NCBI GenBank assembly: GCA_900541875.1
Contig: UQLF01000004.1
Span: 50,611 to 114,610, forward strand
DNA length: 64,000 bases
DNA from: an uncultured Collinsella sp.
Lineage (GTDB): Bacteria > Actinomycetota > Coriobacteriia > Coriobacteriales > Coriobacteriaceae
Direction of reading: 5' to 3'
Part shown: piece by piece, positions 33,512-42,599 of the stretch
How positions within the stretch are numbered: position 1 is the stretch's first letter
How the letters are laid out: every line of letters starts with the position of its first letter
Position numbers and translations under genes: made by a program
Notes under the pieces: generated by a model
Database searches by the model: none
What the model saw: the letters and a program-made list of their open reading frames with translations, nothing else
Told to the model about the DNA's origin: nothing

Positions 33512-36500
33512 ATGCAGGAGCTCAGAGAGACGACGTCTCGACTCGTGAATAATGCTACCGGGGGGGGGTGTCTAAGCAGGGAACTTCCTGGTGAACACCG
33601 GCCGCGCGAGCGGTGGTCCGTCATGTCTTGTGGCCGTCGTCGCGGGCTGCGCCCGGTCTCGCCATATGTGATTGTTCTGGCCCTCGCCGTCGTGCTGACG
33701 GCGAGTTTCTTCCTGCCGACCCGTGCGGAAGCGGTGTTTTCGGACTACACGGTTCCGACGATTTCGCCTTCGGGGACAACAATCAACCTGTTTGATTACT
33801 GGGTGAATTCGGAGGATCACCTGTCGGTCAGTGGATCCGACGGCATCAACAAGGGCCACCGCTTCCAGTTCAAGGATCAGGGAGCCAGCGAGGAGCTCAA
33901 CCAGTATACGAATGGCTCCTTTCCTCGCACCGGCATCGTGAACAACGTTCTTACCGGCGGTTACCCGAAGCTCACCGACCGCTGGGGCAGAGAATCCCTC
34001 GGCTACCTGTTTGATTCTTCCACCCAGACGGGCAAGATATCCCATATGGGTGTGACGGGTCTGTTGCAGGTCAAGGGTGGCTACTACGAGTATGACAGCT
34101 CGCAGAACTACGCGGCGTACAACTCCAAGAAGAATGCATTTGATGTCTACAATGCTGCCGGCGTTATGCAAGCGGGGGCTTGGCCTCGTACAGTAGGCCA
34201 GTTCTTCCCCTTCGATGCGGCTGATGAGGTATTCAAGGAGAAGGACGGCAAACTCGTCCCGAACGGCATTACGTCGCAGAACGTCGGCGACCCGCAATAT
34301 AACGACAGAAAACCCCTCAACCATTATTTCGGCCTCTCCATGTCGTCGCGCTTCGTGCAGCCGGAGGGTGGTAAAACGAATGCTGGCAAGCCCATGACCT
34401 TTGAGTTCGCCGGCGACGACGACGTCTGGGTGTTCATTGACGATGTCCTCGTGGGCGACATTGGCGGCATCCACACCAGTGCTAAGCTGACCATTGACTT
34501 CCAAACGGGCGAGATTAAGGTTAACGATTCCCCAAACGGCACGCTGTTAAGCAAGTTCAATGATGCGGGGCGGGGCACTTCGGGCTTCGCTGGCAGCACC
34601 TTCGCTAACGGCACCAGCCACACGCTCAAGTTCTTCTACTTGGAGCGTGGCGCCACCGACTCCAACATGAAGCTCAAGTACAACCTCGTGACGGTTCCCG
34701 AGTCCGACATTATCAAGTTCGACCAGGATGGCGGTCTGGTGGAGGGCGCTCAGTTCGCGCTGTACAAGACAGACGAGAACTTCACTGACACGACCACTGA
34801 TCAGGAATGCCTTCTTGGCTCCGGCACCACGGACGCGGATGGACAACTGACGCTCACGAATGACGATGACAACGGCGTCATCAACTTCGACGATCTTTAC
34901 AAGCTAGGTTGCCGGTACTACCTCCTGAAGGAAACGAAGGTGCCCGAGGGATACCGCTCGAGTCTCACGGCGACGGATGGCAGCATGCAGTTCGAGTATG
35001 TGCCCACGAGCGACAAGGGCGGCGCGGGCGGCGTCATCATCAACCGCGGCGGTATGGACGCGGACAGCTCCGTTTGGCAGAGCGGTGCGTTCGCCGGCTC
35101 GAAGGAGACCATCACCGCGCCGTCGACCGTGTACAAGGCGAATGATGGCCTGATGAAGTCCAACGAGACCGTTAGCCCGGGCTCCGGCATACTGTTCGCT
35201 GTGGTGCTCAAGCGCGACAAAAGCGCAGGCACAAGTATCAAAGATCCGAGCAATTGGTACGCCGTGTCGGGCGACCCATCGACGGGAGCGGGATACACCC
35301 TCGCCAAGGAGCCGGGCATGACCGGTGCTATCGAGGCGGCGAAGAAGGACCTGCACGCCTTCACGCTCAACACAAGCGGCCAGTACCAGGTAGAGATTCA
35401 AAATCTGCCCGGTGACATCTCCAAGTACTACTACTACCTGCTGAGCGGTGATGCCCGCAAGGATGCCGAGTACACGGTGGCCATCTACCACACAACGGCG
35501 AGCTCGATCGGCGACGCGACGCCCGAGAACACCGTCCACGTGTACAGCGACGACATCGCAGACGGCACGAACTTCAAGCGACAGTTCGCCACGCGCTTGC
35601 TCGTCACGAACATCCAGAATCGCCTGTTCGTGCAGAAGACCGATACCGAGGGCAACCCCGTAGACGGCGCGAAGTTCGGCCTGTACACGGCCGATCAGGT
35701 GACAACAGACGCGAACGGCAAGGTCGTGCTCAAGGGCGAGCAGACCCCCTACGACACCCTGACGACGGGGTCGGTCGGCAACCCGGTCCCGCTCGAAGGT
35801 GCGGGCATATTCCCGAATACAAGCGCCGGTAACATGCCGCTCGTGAATGGAACTTACTTCCTAAAGGAGGTCTCGGCTCCCAAGGGCTTCCTGCTTAACG
35901 ACACGCTCACCAAGGTGATTGTGGACGATTACGGCGTCCATGCCGATGCTGGTACGGACGATGACGGCGTTTCGACGTTCGTGGGCCCGGGCGCGCTCAT
36001 GAAGAGTCTGGGCCAGTTTGGCGCAGAGGTCGACATCGACAACACGCTCACGTGGATCAAGGGTATGCGGCAGACCTCGAATGGCGAGACCAATGATAAC
36101 GGCAACCTGACGTGGACCGATGTCGAACCCGTGGGTGCAGACGACACAGTGCGCCTCAAGTACGGCGCTAACGGATGCATGTACCAGTATGGGCCCACCG
36201 AGGAGGGCAAACCCTACCGCCTGGAGACCGAGACGGGCTGGATACGTATGGGTATCACCCAGGACGAGCGGCCCAAGGGGACCACGTCGAAAGGTGCCCG
36301 TGCCAATCTGGGCGACATGAACCTGAATGCCCTGTTCACGGGTGTCACCTGTGTGCGCGTGGCTAACAAGCGCGAGGCGAGCCTCGAGGTGACGAAGAAG
36401 GTCGTGGTGCCCGATGGCCTGACGGGCAATAAGGACGCGGGATTTACCTTTAAGTTCACCGTGCCAAAGGGGAAGACGTACAAGGCTGCGGTGTTCGAGA

Positions 36501-39500
36501 AGGCGGGTACCGTCGATGAGAAGCAGGTCGGCAACGTGTTCGACCTGACAAATGGCTATTCGCAAACCATCAAGGCCGACGAGACGATTCGCGTGTACGG
36601 ACTTGGCGAGGGCGACGAGTACACGGTGCAGGAGCTGACCGGCGCAGACGAGATGCCCGCGGGCTATAAGCTGACCGGCCGCAAGCAGGGTGACAAGAAT
36701 CTGACCGGCGCAGGCGATGGTATCATCACCGGTAAGATCGCGAAGCAAAATACCGACGGCACGCTGGCCGAAGCCAACAAGCTGGTGTTTACCAACACTT
36801 ACACGGCGGAAGCCAGCGACAAACTGACCCCACAGGTAACGAAGAAGATCTCCGGCACCGAGAGGACGGACAAGAAGTTCTCGTTCACGCTGGCTGCCAC
36901 GTCGAAGACGAAGGATAAGATTGACGCCGGCGATCTGGAGGATGACGGTCTAAAGGGTGACACACCCTCGGAGTCCAAGACCACGAAGGGGGAGATCACC
37001 GGCAAGGACGGTCAGCCCCTCAACTTCTCCGACATGACATTCAACAAGGCAGGCGACTACACGTTTACGCTCACCGAGGCCCACGGGGAAGATGACGATC
37101 CTAATACGACTGGTGTGCAGAACGCTGGTTGGACGATGGACGATTCCACCTACACCGTCACGGTGAAGGTTGAGGACAAGAATGCCAAGCTGACTGTCAC
37201 AGGCGTGGCGGTGGAAAAGGACGGCGATGACAAGAGCGAGACGCTTGAGGTCAAGAAAGGCAAGGTGAACCTCGCCACCTTTACCAACAGCTATGCTGCG
37301 AAGGGTTCCGTGACCCTGGCGGCGAAGAAGCACTTTACGGGCGGTGCGCTCGCGGGGAACGATTTCTCGTTTGCTCTGTACAAGGGTGACAAGGCGGAAG
37401 GCACGCCCCTTGAGACCGTCACGAACGACGAGAACGGCAACATTACCTTCCAGCCCATCAACTACGCCGAGGCCGGTGACTACGACTACACCATCAAGGA
37501 GGTGAAGGGCGCCGACCCGACCGTCGTCTACGACGGTCAGGAAGTGAAGGTCAAGGTCAGCGTCACCGATAACAAGAACGGCACGCTGGGCGCAACCGCC
37601 ACCTACGACGGCAAGGCCGACGTTCCGACCTTCACCAACTCGAAGCCGACGACGGACGTTACCGTCGAGGCAACGAAGACCCTCACGGGCAAGGCGCTGA
37701 CGGACGGCGCGTTCGCCTTCGGCCTGTACGACCAGGCCGGCAACGAGGTCGCCAAGGGCGCCAACGACCGGGACGGCAAGGTCAAGCTGACCGTCAAGGG
37801 CCTGAACCTGGGCGAGTACGACTACACGCTCAAGGAGGTCGCTGGCAGCGATTCGACCATCACCTACGATTCCACGGAGGTGAGGGTTCACGTCTCGGTG
37901 AAGGCGGAGGGCGACAAGGCGAAGGCGACCGTCACTTACGACGGCAAGAACGATATCCCGACCTTCAAGAACACGTATCAGCCCGCCGAGACCTCGGTGA
38001 CGCTCGCGGCGAAGAAGGCCTATGTGAAGTCCGACAGCACGCCGGCTGCGCTCAAGGGCGGCGAGTTCGCCTTCGACCTGTACGAGGGCGATCTGACGGC
38101 CGAGCAGCTGAAGGGCAAGCAACCCATCCGGAGCGCCAAGAACGGCGAGGACGGCACCGTCACCTTCCCGGCCATCAACTACACCAAGGCCGGCGAGTAC
38201 AAGTACACCATCGTGGAGAAGAAGGGCGACCTGTCCCACGTGACCTTCGACGACACGGTGCACCATGCCGCGGTGAAGGTCATGGACAAAGCTGGCAAGC
38301 TGGACGCCGCCGTTGCCTACGATGGTGACAAGGCCGATGCCCCCACCTTCACGAACACCTACACCGCAAAGGGATCCGTGGAGCTGACGGCGACCAAGGT
38401 CGTTGCGGTCGCGCCGGGCTTCACGCACGACACCAAGCTGAAGGGCGGCGAATACACGTTCGAGCTGAAGGACGCCGACGGCGAGGTGCTCGACACCGCG
38501 AAGAACGAGGCCGATGGCACGGTGAAGTTCACGCGCGACTTCGAGCTCGCCGACCTGGGCGGCGCCGCGAGCAAGGACTTCGCCTACACCATCGCGGAGA
38601 AGCCGGGCGCGGAGGCCGGCATGGTCTATGACAACCATACCCTCACCTATACGGTGACGGTCACAGACGATGGCGCCGGTACGCTGACGGCCACACCGCA
38701 GGTAACGAGTGGAGACAAGACCTTCACGAACACGTACCACCCGAAGGAGACCTCGGTAACGCTCAAGGCGACGAAGCGCTTCACGGGCGGTGAGCTCGCG
38801 GGGAGTGACTTCACGTTCCAGCTGCTCGACAAGGACGGCAGCGTGGTCCAGACTGTCCAAAACGAGAAGGACGGCAAGGTCGCCTTTGCAGCCATCGACT
38901 ACGCTACGCCGGGCGACCACGACTACACCATCGAGGAGGTGAAGGGCGCCGACTCGACCGTCGTCTACGATGCGAAGGGCGTGAAGGTCCACGTCAAGGT
39001 CACCGACGAAAAGGGCGAGCTGAAGGCGACCGTCACCTACGACGGTGAGAAGGCCGTGCCGACCTTCACCAACACGAAGCCGACGGCGGACGTCACCGTT
39101 GAGGCCACGAAAGTTCTCGCGGGCAAGGACCTGACGGCCGATGCGTTCACCTTCGGCTTGTACGACCAGGACGGCAATGAGGACGCTCGCGGCACCAACG
39201 ATAAGAATGGCAAGGTCAAGCTGACCGTCAAGGGCCTGAACCTGGGCGAGTACGACTACACGCTCAAGGAGGAGAAGGCCAGCCAGTCCGTCGACGGCGT
39301 GGCCTACGACGCCAAGGAAGTCAAGGTCCACGTCAAGGTAGAGCAGAACCAGGACGACAACAACAAGACGAAGGTGACCGTCACCTATGACGGTACCGCT
39401 ACGGCTCCCACCTTCAACAACACCTACACCGCAAAGGGATCCGTGGAGCTGACGGCGACCAAGACCATCAAGGTCGCGGACGGCTTCGATCACACGACGA

Positions 39501-41851
39501 AGCCTGCGGACGGCGAGTTCACCTTCGACCTGAAGGACGCTGCCGGCAACGTGATCGCAACCGCGAAGAACGATGCAAACGGCAAGGTCTGCTTCACGCG
39601 CGAGTTCCAGCTCTCCGACTTGGACGGCGCCGCGAGCAAGGACTTCACCTACACCATCGTGGAGCAGCCGGGCGCGGAGCCGGGCATGGTCTATGACACC
39701 CATGCGCTCACCTATACGGTGACGGTCACAGACGGCGGGAACGGAGCACTGAATGCGAAGGCGATCGTGACGAGCGCATCCGGCTCGGATACCTTCACCA
39801 ACACCTACCAGCCGGCCGCGACCGGTCTGGCCCTCGGTGCGCAGAAGAGCTATGTGAAGAAGGACGACAACACGCCGATCGTCCCCAAGGACGGCGAGTT
39901 CACCTTCGATGTGTACGAGGGCAACCTTACGGCTGAGCAGCTGAAAGGCAAGCAACCCGTCCGGACCGCGACCAACGACGCGAACGGAAGCGTCGGCTTC
40001 GACGCCTTCTCCTACGCGAAGCCGGGCACGCACGAGTACACCATCGTTGAGCGGAAGGGCGATCTGGCCTACGTGACCTACGACGCCGCGGTGCACCATG
40101 CCGTGGTGACGGTTGCGGACAATGCCGGCACGCTGCAGGCGAGCGTCGCCTACGACGGTACGGACGCCACGAAGCCCACCTTCACCAACACTTACGAGGC
40201 ACGGGCGACGGACTCCGGTGCGATCGCCCTCACCAAGAGCGTTAACGTGCACGACGGCAGCTATCAGCTAAAGGCGGGAGACTTCGCCTTCGAGCTGATG
40301 GGGTCTGACGGCTCGGTGATCCAGACCCGGAAGAACGATGCTGACGGCAATGTTGCCTTCGACAAACTGATCTTCGACCATGCGGGCACCTTTACCTACA
40401 CGGTCCGCGAGGTGCAGCCGACGGACGACGCGCCGGGCGTGCTGGGCGTGACCTACACCGGCAAGACGTACACCCTGACCTACGTGGTGGAGGACAACAA
40501 CGACGGCAAGCTGGTGGTAAAGAGCTCCACGGTGAAGCCGAGCGAGGGTACCGAGAACGGCGTCTCGCCCGGAACCATGGCGTTTGCGAACAGCTACCAG
40601 CCGGGACAGACCTCCTACCAGATTTCTGGCACCAAGGTGCTTAAGAATGCCGACCCGGCCACCACGCGGACGCCCGCCGATGGCGAGTTCACGTTCGCGC
40701 TGATTGATGTGGCCACGGGGCAGGAGATCGACCGGACCACGAACGTGGGTAACGCGTTTACCTTCAAGGCCATCTCGTATACCGCGACTGGTTCGCATGC
40801 GTACCAGGTGAAGGAGGTTGCGGGCCATGATGGCACCATTACTTACAGCGATGCGGTGTTGGACGTGACGGTGAACGTGACCGACGACGGCGGCAGCGGT
40901 CAGCTGACCGCGACGGCGAGCAAGGCGGCTGCTGATCTGACTTTCACCAACACCTACACGCCGACGGCAACGACGGCGACGATTACCGGAACGAAGGCAC
41001 TGACCGGCCGCGACCTGGCCGAGGGTGAGTTCTCCTTCGATCTGAAGGACGCCGACGGTAACGTGGTGCAGACGGTGCAGAACGGCGTCGACGGCACGTT
41101 CGGCTTCGCGCCGCTGCAGCTGGATAAGGTGGGGACGTATGTCTACACCGTGTCCGAGCAGGCAGGGGCGACGGCGAACGGCGTCACCTACGACACGACG
41201 GTCTTTACCGCAACGGTGACGGTGACGGAGAATGCGGAGACGCACGAGCTGGAGGCGCAGGTTGCCTACAGCACAGGCGGCAAGGCTGTGGATGCGGTGA
41301 CGTTCTGCAACAGCTACGCGCCGGCCGCGACTGAGGTGAAACTGGGGGCCTCCAAGGTGCTGAGCGGCGAGGACCTGAAGGAAGGGCAGTTCTCCTTCCA
41401 GCTGAAGGATACCGACGGCAAGGTGCTGCAGACCGCCAAGAACGCGGCGGACGGCACGGTGGGCTTCGAGGCAATCTCGTACGACAAGCCCGGGACGTAC
41501 ACCTACAGCATCTCCGAGGTGGACGACGGTCAGAAGAACGTGACGTACGACGCGGCCGAGCACCGGGTAACGGTGACGGTGACGGACGACGGCGCGGGCC
41601 ATCTGGTGGCGACGGTAGCCTATGGCGGTGACGTGGTGCCAGTGTTCAAGAACACGTACACGCCGCCGACCACCCCGCCGGTCAACCCGCCGACGAATCC
41701 GCCGAGCAAACCGCCGGTGCCGAAGAAGGAGAAGCCGGGTCTGCCGGAGATGGGCGATACCAGCTTGTCGCCGATGGCTCTGGGTGGAATCGCGGGCGGC
41801 GCGGTGGTGCTGATCGCCGCAGGCGTGATCCTGCGGCGTCGGAACCGGTAG
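33512..41851 (+). CDS. Giant modular sortase-type surface protein
   Basis: A 2779-residue wall protein. The signal peptide is residues 38-74 (SPYVIVLALAVVLTASFFL, ending RAEA). The N-terminal head has a fibro-slime-type motif (DDDVWVFIDDVLVGDIGG, about 305-322) and two SpaA/Cna-B-like domains (about 399 and 704). From about 955 to 2716 run some 14 repeats of 110-150 residues, nearly all of the Spy0128/FctA pilin type. Each has Lys near the first strand (ATK), Glu in YTIxE and Asn in FTNTY, the residues that form isopeptide bonds. A Pro-rich spacer leads to LPEMG (2744), a helix and RRRNR. LPEMG differs from LPxTG. Start ATG 33512 follows GGGGAGG. Codons 17-19 are nine G in a row. ATG 33623 is an alternative start. 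It probably acts as a stalk-like adhesin. Confidence 0.93.
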   Translation: MQELRETTSRLVNNATGGGCLSRELPGEHRPRERWSVMSCGRRRGLRPVSPYVIVLALAVVLTASFFLPTRAEAVFSDYTVPTISPSGTTINLFDYWVNSEDHLSVSGSDGINKGHRFQFKDQGASEELNQYTNGSFPRTGIVNNVLTGGYPKLTDRWGRESLGYLFDSSTQTGKISHMGVTGLLQVKGGYYEYDSSQNYAAYNSKKNAFDVYNAAGVMQAGAWPRTVGQFFPFDAADEVFKEKDGKLVPNGITSQNVGDPQYNDRKPLNHYFGLSMSSRFVQPEGGKTNAGKPMTFEFAGDDDVWVFIDDVLVGDIGGIHTSAKLTIDFQTGEIKVNDSPNGTLLSKFNDAGRGTSGFAGSTFANGTSHTLKFFYLERGATDSNMKLKYNLVTVPESDIIKFDQDGGLVEGAQFALYKTDENFTDTTTDQECLLGSGTTDADGQLTLTNDDDNGVINFDDLYKLGCRYYLLKETKVPEGYRSSLTATDGSMQFEYVPTSDKGGAGGVIINRGGMDADSSVWQSGAFAGSKETITAPSTVYKANDGLMKSNETVSPGSGILFAVVLKRDKSAGTSIKDPSNWYAVSGDPSTGAGYTLAKEPGMTGAIEAAKKDLHAFTLNTSGQYQVEIQNLPGDISKYYYYLLSGDARKDAEYTVAIYHTTASSIGDATPENTVHVYSDDIADGTNFKRQFATRLLVTNIQNRLFVQKTDTEGNPVDGAKFGLYTADQVTTDANGKVVLKGEQTPYDTLTTGSVGNPVPLEGAGIFPNTSAGNMPLVNGTYFLKEVSAPKGFLLNDTLTKVIVDDYGVHADAGTDDDGVSTFVGPGALMKSLGQFGAEVDIDNTLTWIKGMRQTSNGETNDNGNLTWTDVEPVGADDTVRLKYGANGCMYQYGPTEEGKPYRLETETGWIRMGITQDERPKGTTSKGARANLGDMNLNALFTGVTCVRVANKREASLEVTKKVVVPDGLTGNKDAGFTFKFTVPKGKTYKAAVFEKAGTVDEKQVGNVFDLTNGYSQTIKADETIRVYGLGEGDEYTVQELTGADEMPAGYKLTGRKQGDKNLTGAGDGIITGKIAKQNTDGTLAEANKLVFTNTYTAEASDKLTPQVTKKISGTERTDKKFSFTLAATSKTKDKIDAGDLEDDGLKGDTPSESKTTKGEITGKDGQPLNFSDMTFNKAGDYTFTLTEAHGEDDDPNTTGVQNAGWTMDDSTYTVTVKVEDKNAKLTVTGVAVEKDGDDKSETLEVKKGKVNLATFTNSYAAKGSVTLAAKKHFTGGALAGNDFSFALYKGDKAEGTPLETVTNDENGNITFQPINYAEAGDYDYTIKEVKGADPTVVYDGQEVKVKVSVTDNKNGTLGATATYDGKADVPTFTNSKPTTDVTVEATKTLTGKALTDGAFAFGLYDQAGNEVAKGANDRDGKVKLTVKGLNLGEYDYTLKEVAGSDSTITYDSTEVRVHVSVKAEGDKAKATVTYDGKNDIPTFKNTYQPAETSVTLAAKKAYVKSDSTPAALKGGEFAFDLYEGDLTAEQLKGKQPIRSAKNGEDGTVTFPAINYTKAGEYKYTIVEKKGDLSHVTFDDTVHHAAVKVMDKAGKLDAAVAYDGDKADAPTFTNTYTAKGSVELTATKVVAVAPGFTHDTKLKGGEYTFELKDADGEVLDTAKNEADGTVKFTRDFELADLGGAASKDFAYTIAEKPGAEAGMVYDNHTLTYTVTVTDDGAGTLTATPQVTSGDKTFTNTYHPKETSVTLKATKRFTGGELAGSDFTFQLLDKDGSVVQTVQNEKDGKVAFAAIDYATPGDHDYTIEEVKGADSTVVYDAKGVKVHVKVTDEKGELKATVTYDGEKAVPTFTNTKPTADVTVEATKVLAGKDLTADAFTFGLYDQDGNEDARGTNDKNGKVKLTVKGLNLGEYDYTLKEEKASQSVDGVAYDAKEVKVHVKVEQNQDDNNKTKVTVTYDGTATAPTFNNTYTAKGSVELTATKTIKVADGFDHTTKPADGEFTFDLKDAAGNVIATAKNDANGKVCFTREFQLSDLDGAASKDFTYTIVEQPGAEPGMVYDTHALTYTVTVTDGGNGALNAKAIVTSASGSDTFTNTYQPAATGLALGAQKSYVKKDDNTPIVPKDGEFTFDVYEGNLTAEQLKGKQPVRTATNDANGSVGFDAFSYAKPGTHEYTIVERKGDLAYVTYDAAVHHAVVTVADNAGTLQASVAYDGTDATKPTFTNTYEARATDSGAIALTKSVNVHDGSYQLKAGDFAFELMGSDGSVIQTRKNDADGNVAFDKLIFDHAGTFTYTVREVQPTDDAPGVLGVTYTGKTYTLTYVVEDNNDGKLVVKSSTVKPSEGTENGVSPGTMAFANSYQPGQTSYQISGTKVLKNADPATTRTPADGEFTFALIDVATGQEIDRTTNVGNAFTFKAISYTATGSHAYQVKEVAGHDGTITYSDAVLDVTVNVTDDGGSGQLTATASKAAADLTFTNTYTPTATTATITGTKALTGRDLAEGEFSFDLKDADGNVVQTVQNGVDGTFGFAPLQLDKVGTYVYTVSEQAGATANGVTYDTTVFTATVTVTENAETHELEAQVAYSTGGKAVDAVTFCNSYAPAATEVKLGASKVLSGEDLKEGQFSFQLKDTDGKVLQTAKNAADGTVGFEAISYDKPGTYTYSISEVDDGQKNVTYDAAEHRVTVTVTDDGAGHLVATVAYGGDVVPVFKNTYTPPTTPPVNPPTNPPSKPPVPKKEKPGLPEMGDTSLSPMALGGIAGGAVVLIAAGVILRRRNR
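33560..33568 (+). repeat. Run of nine G inside the adhesin gene
   Basis: The tract encodes Gly17-Gly19, before the signal peptide. Losing one G brings TAA at 33573 into frame; gaining one brings TGA at 33592 into frame. Slippage here would switch the gene off or force use of ATG 33623. Confidence 0.9.
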
Positions 41852-41894
41852 CTGCGGCGGCCGAGAAGGGCTTTGATTGAGGGCGGGTGGTCGC

Positions 41895-41918
41895 AGGGCG
41901 CGGCCGCTCGCCCTTTTT
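41895..41918 (+). terminator. Probable terminator of the adhesin gene
   Basis: A short stem AGGGCG/CGCCCT with a CGGCCGCT loop is followed by TTTTT, 44 bases past the stop. Confidence 0.6.
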
Positions 41919-41932
41919 GGTGAAAGGCTATG

Positions 41933-42265
41933 TTAACCCGCCGTTTGCACGTCCGGCTCCAGATGGAACTCGTACTCCGGCTCCATCTTCTTCTTCCGGA
42001 TCTTTTCGTAGCGCCCGTCGTCGAGCTGCTCGCGCATGAGCGACGTCCTGTCCCCGACGCGTGCGGCCTCGCGCAGCCATCTGAACCACATCAGGCAGCT
42101 GTGGAGCCTGCGGGTCGATACGCCCTTGAACCTCTCGAGGAAGTGGCCGAGCGAACCCTGCGCTTCAGCATCCTCTGGACCGTGTCCCGCTCGTACCCGG
42201 TGAGCCTGCCGTGGGTCCTCGGGACCGCCCTCGCGGCGCCCTTCCCGCCCTTTCCGGACATGGCG
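41933..42265 (-). pseudogene. Internally deleted transposase relic (IS1595-like)
   Basis: On the minus strand, the C-terminal stretch LGHFLERFKGVSTRRLHSCL followed by MWFRWLREAARVGD resembles the end of ISXO2/IS1595-type transposases (FKGVST, then a WF segment). The start, MSGKGGKGAARAVPRTHGRL in another frame from 42265, is joined to it by a frameshift. The whole catalytic middle is missing. No terminal inverted repeats were found. It lies between the giant surface-protein gene and the right half of the split palindrome. Confidence 0.5.
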
Positions 42266-42383
42266 TCCTCCGATCTCCCGGGGCCGGCCGATCCGGCCCT
42301 CAGGGTATCGGATTCCCAAATTTATCCGTATATGTGCGGATGAATGCGGGAGGCGTTCGGATGAAGTTGTATTCAAGGAAAGA

Positions 42384-42401
42384 GACTGACCCTTTGTCGC
42401 A
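42384..42401. repeat. Right half of a split REP-like palindrome
   Basis: GACTGA followed by CCCTTTGTCGCA complements the half at 33329-33345. The shared GACTGA is repeated in the same direction at both junctions. Confidence 0.7.
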
Positions 42402-42599
42402 TTCCGTGCGGGTTATATGCAGGTATGCCTGCGCACGCTATCATGTATGGGTTAGACCGCAACTATGTACCTCATACGCGAAGGGATGCGCATGTATCTG
42501 AAGATCGACATGTTCTAGCTGGGCTTACCCCCGCAGTGGCGCCGCGCGCCCCATCAACTCTGCCGATTTTCGCCTTCACGCACATAAAGGAGTCCCGCC

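Noticed and set aside
36950..40252. A 1100-codon open frame on the minus strand opposite the adhesin stalk
   Set aside because: It mirrors the repeated stalk modules, so it is long only because they are repetitive and GC-rich. No family motif or binding site is seen.
33346..42383. Intact composite transposon carrying the adhesin
   Set aside because: No inverted ends were found at the junctions and the only transposase is a relic. Only the split palindrome and GACTGA repeat support insertion.
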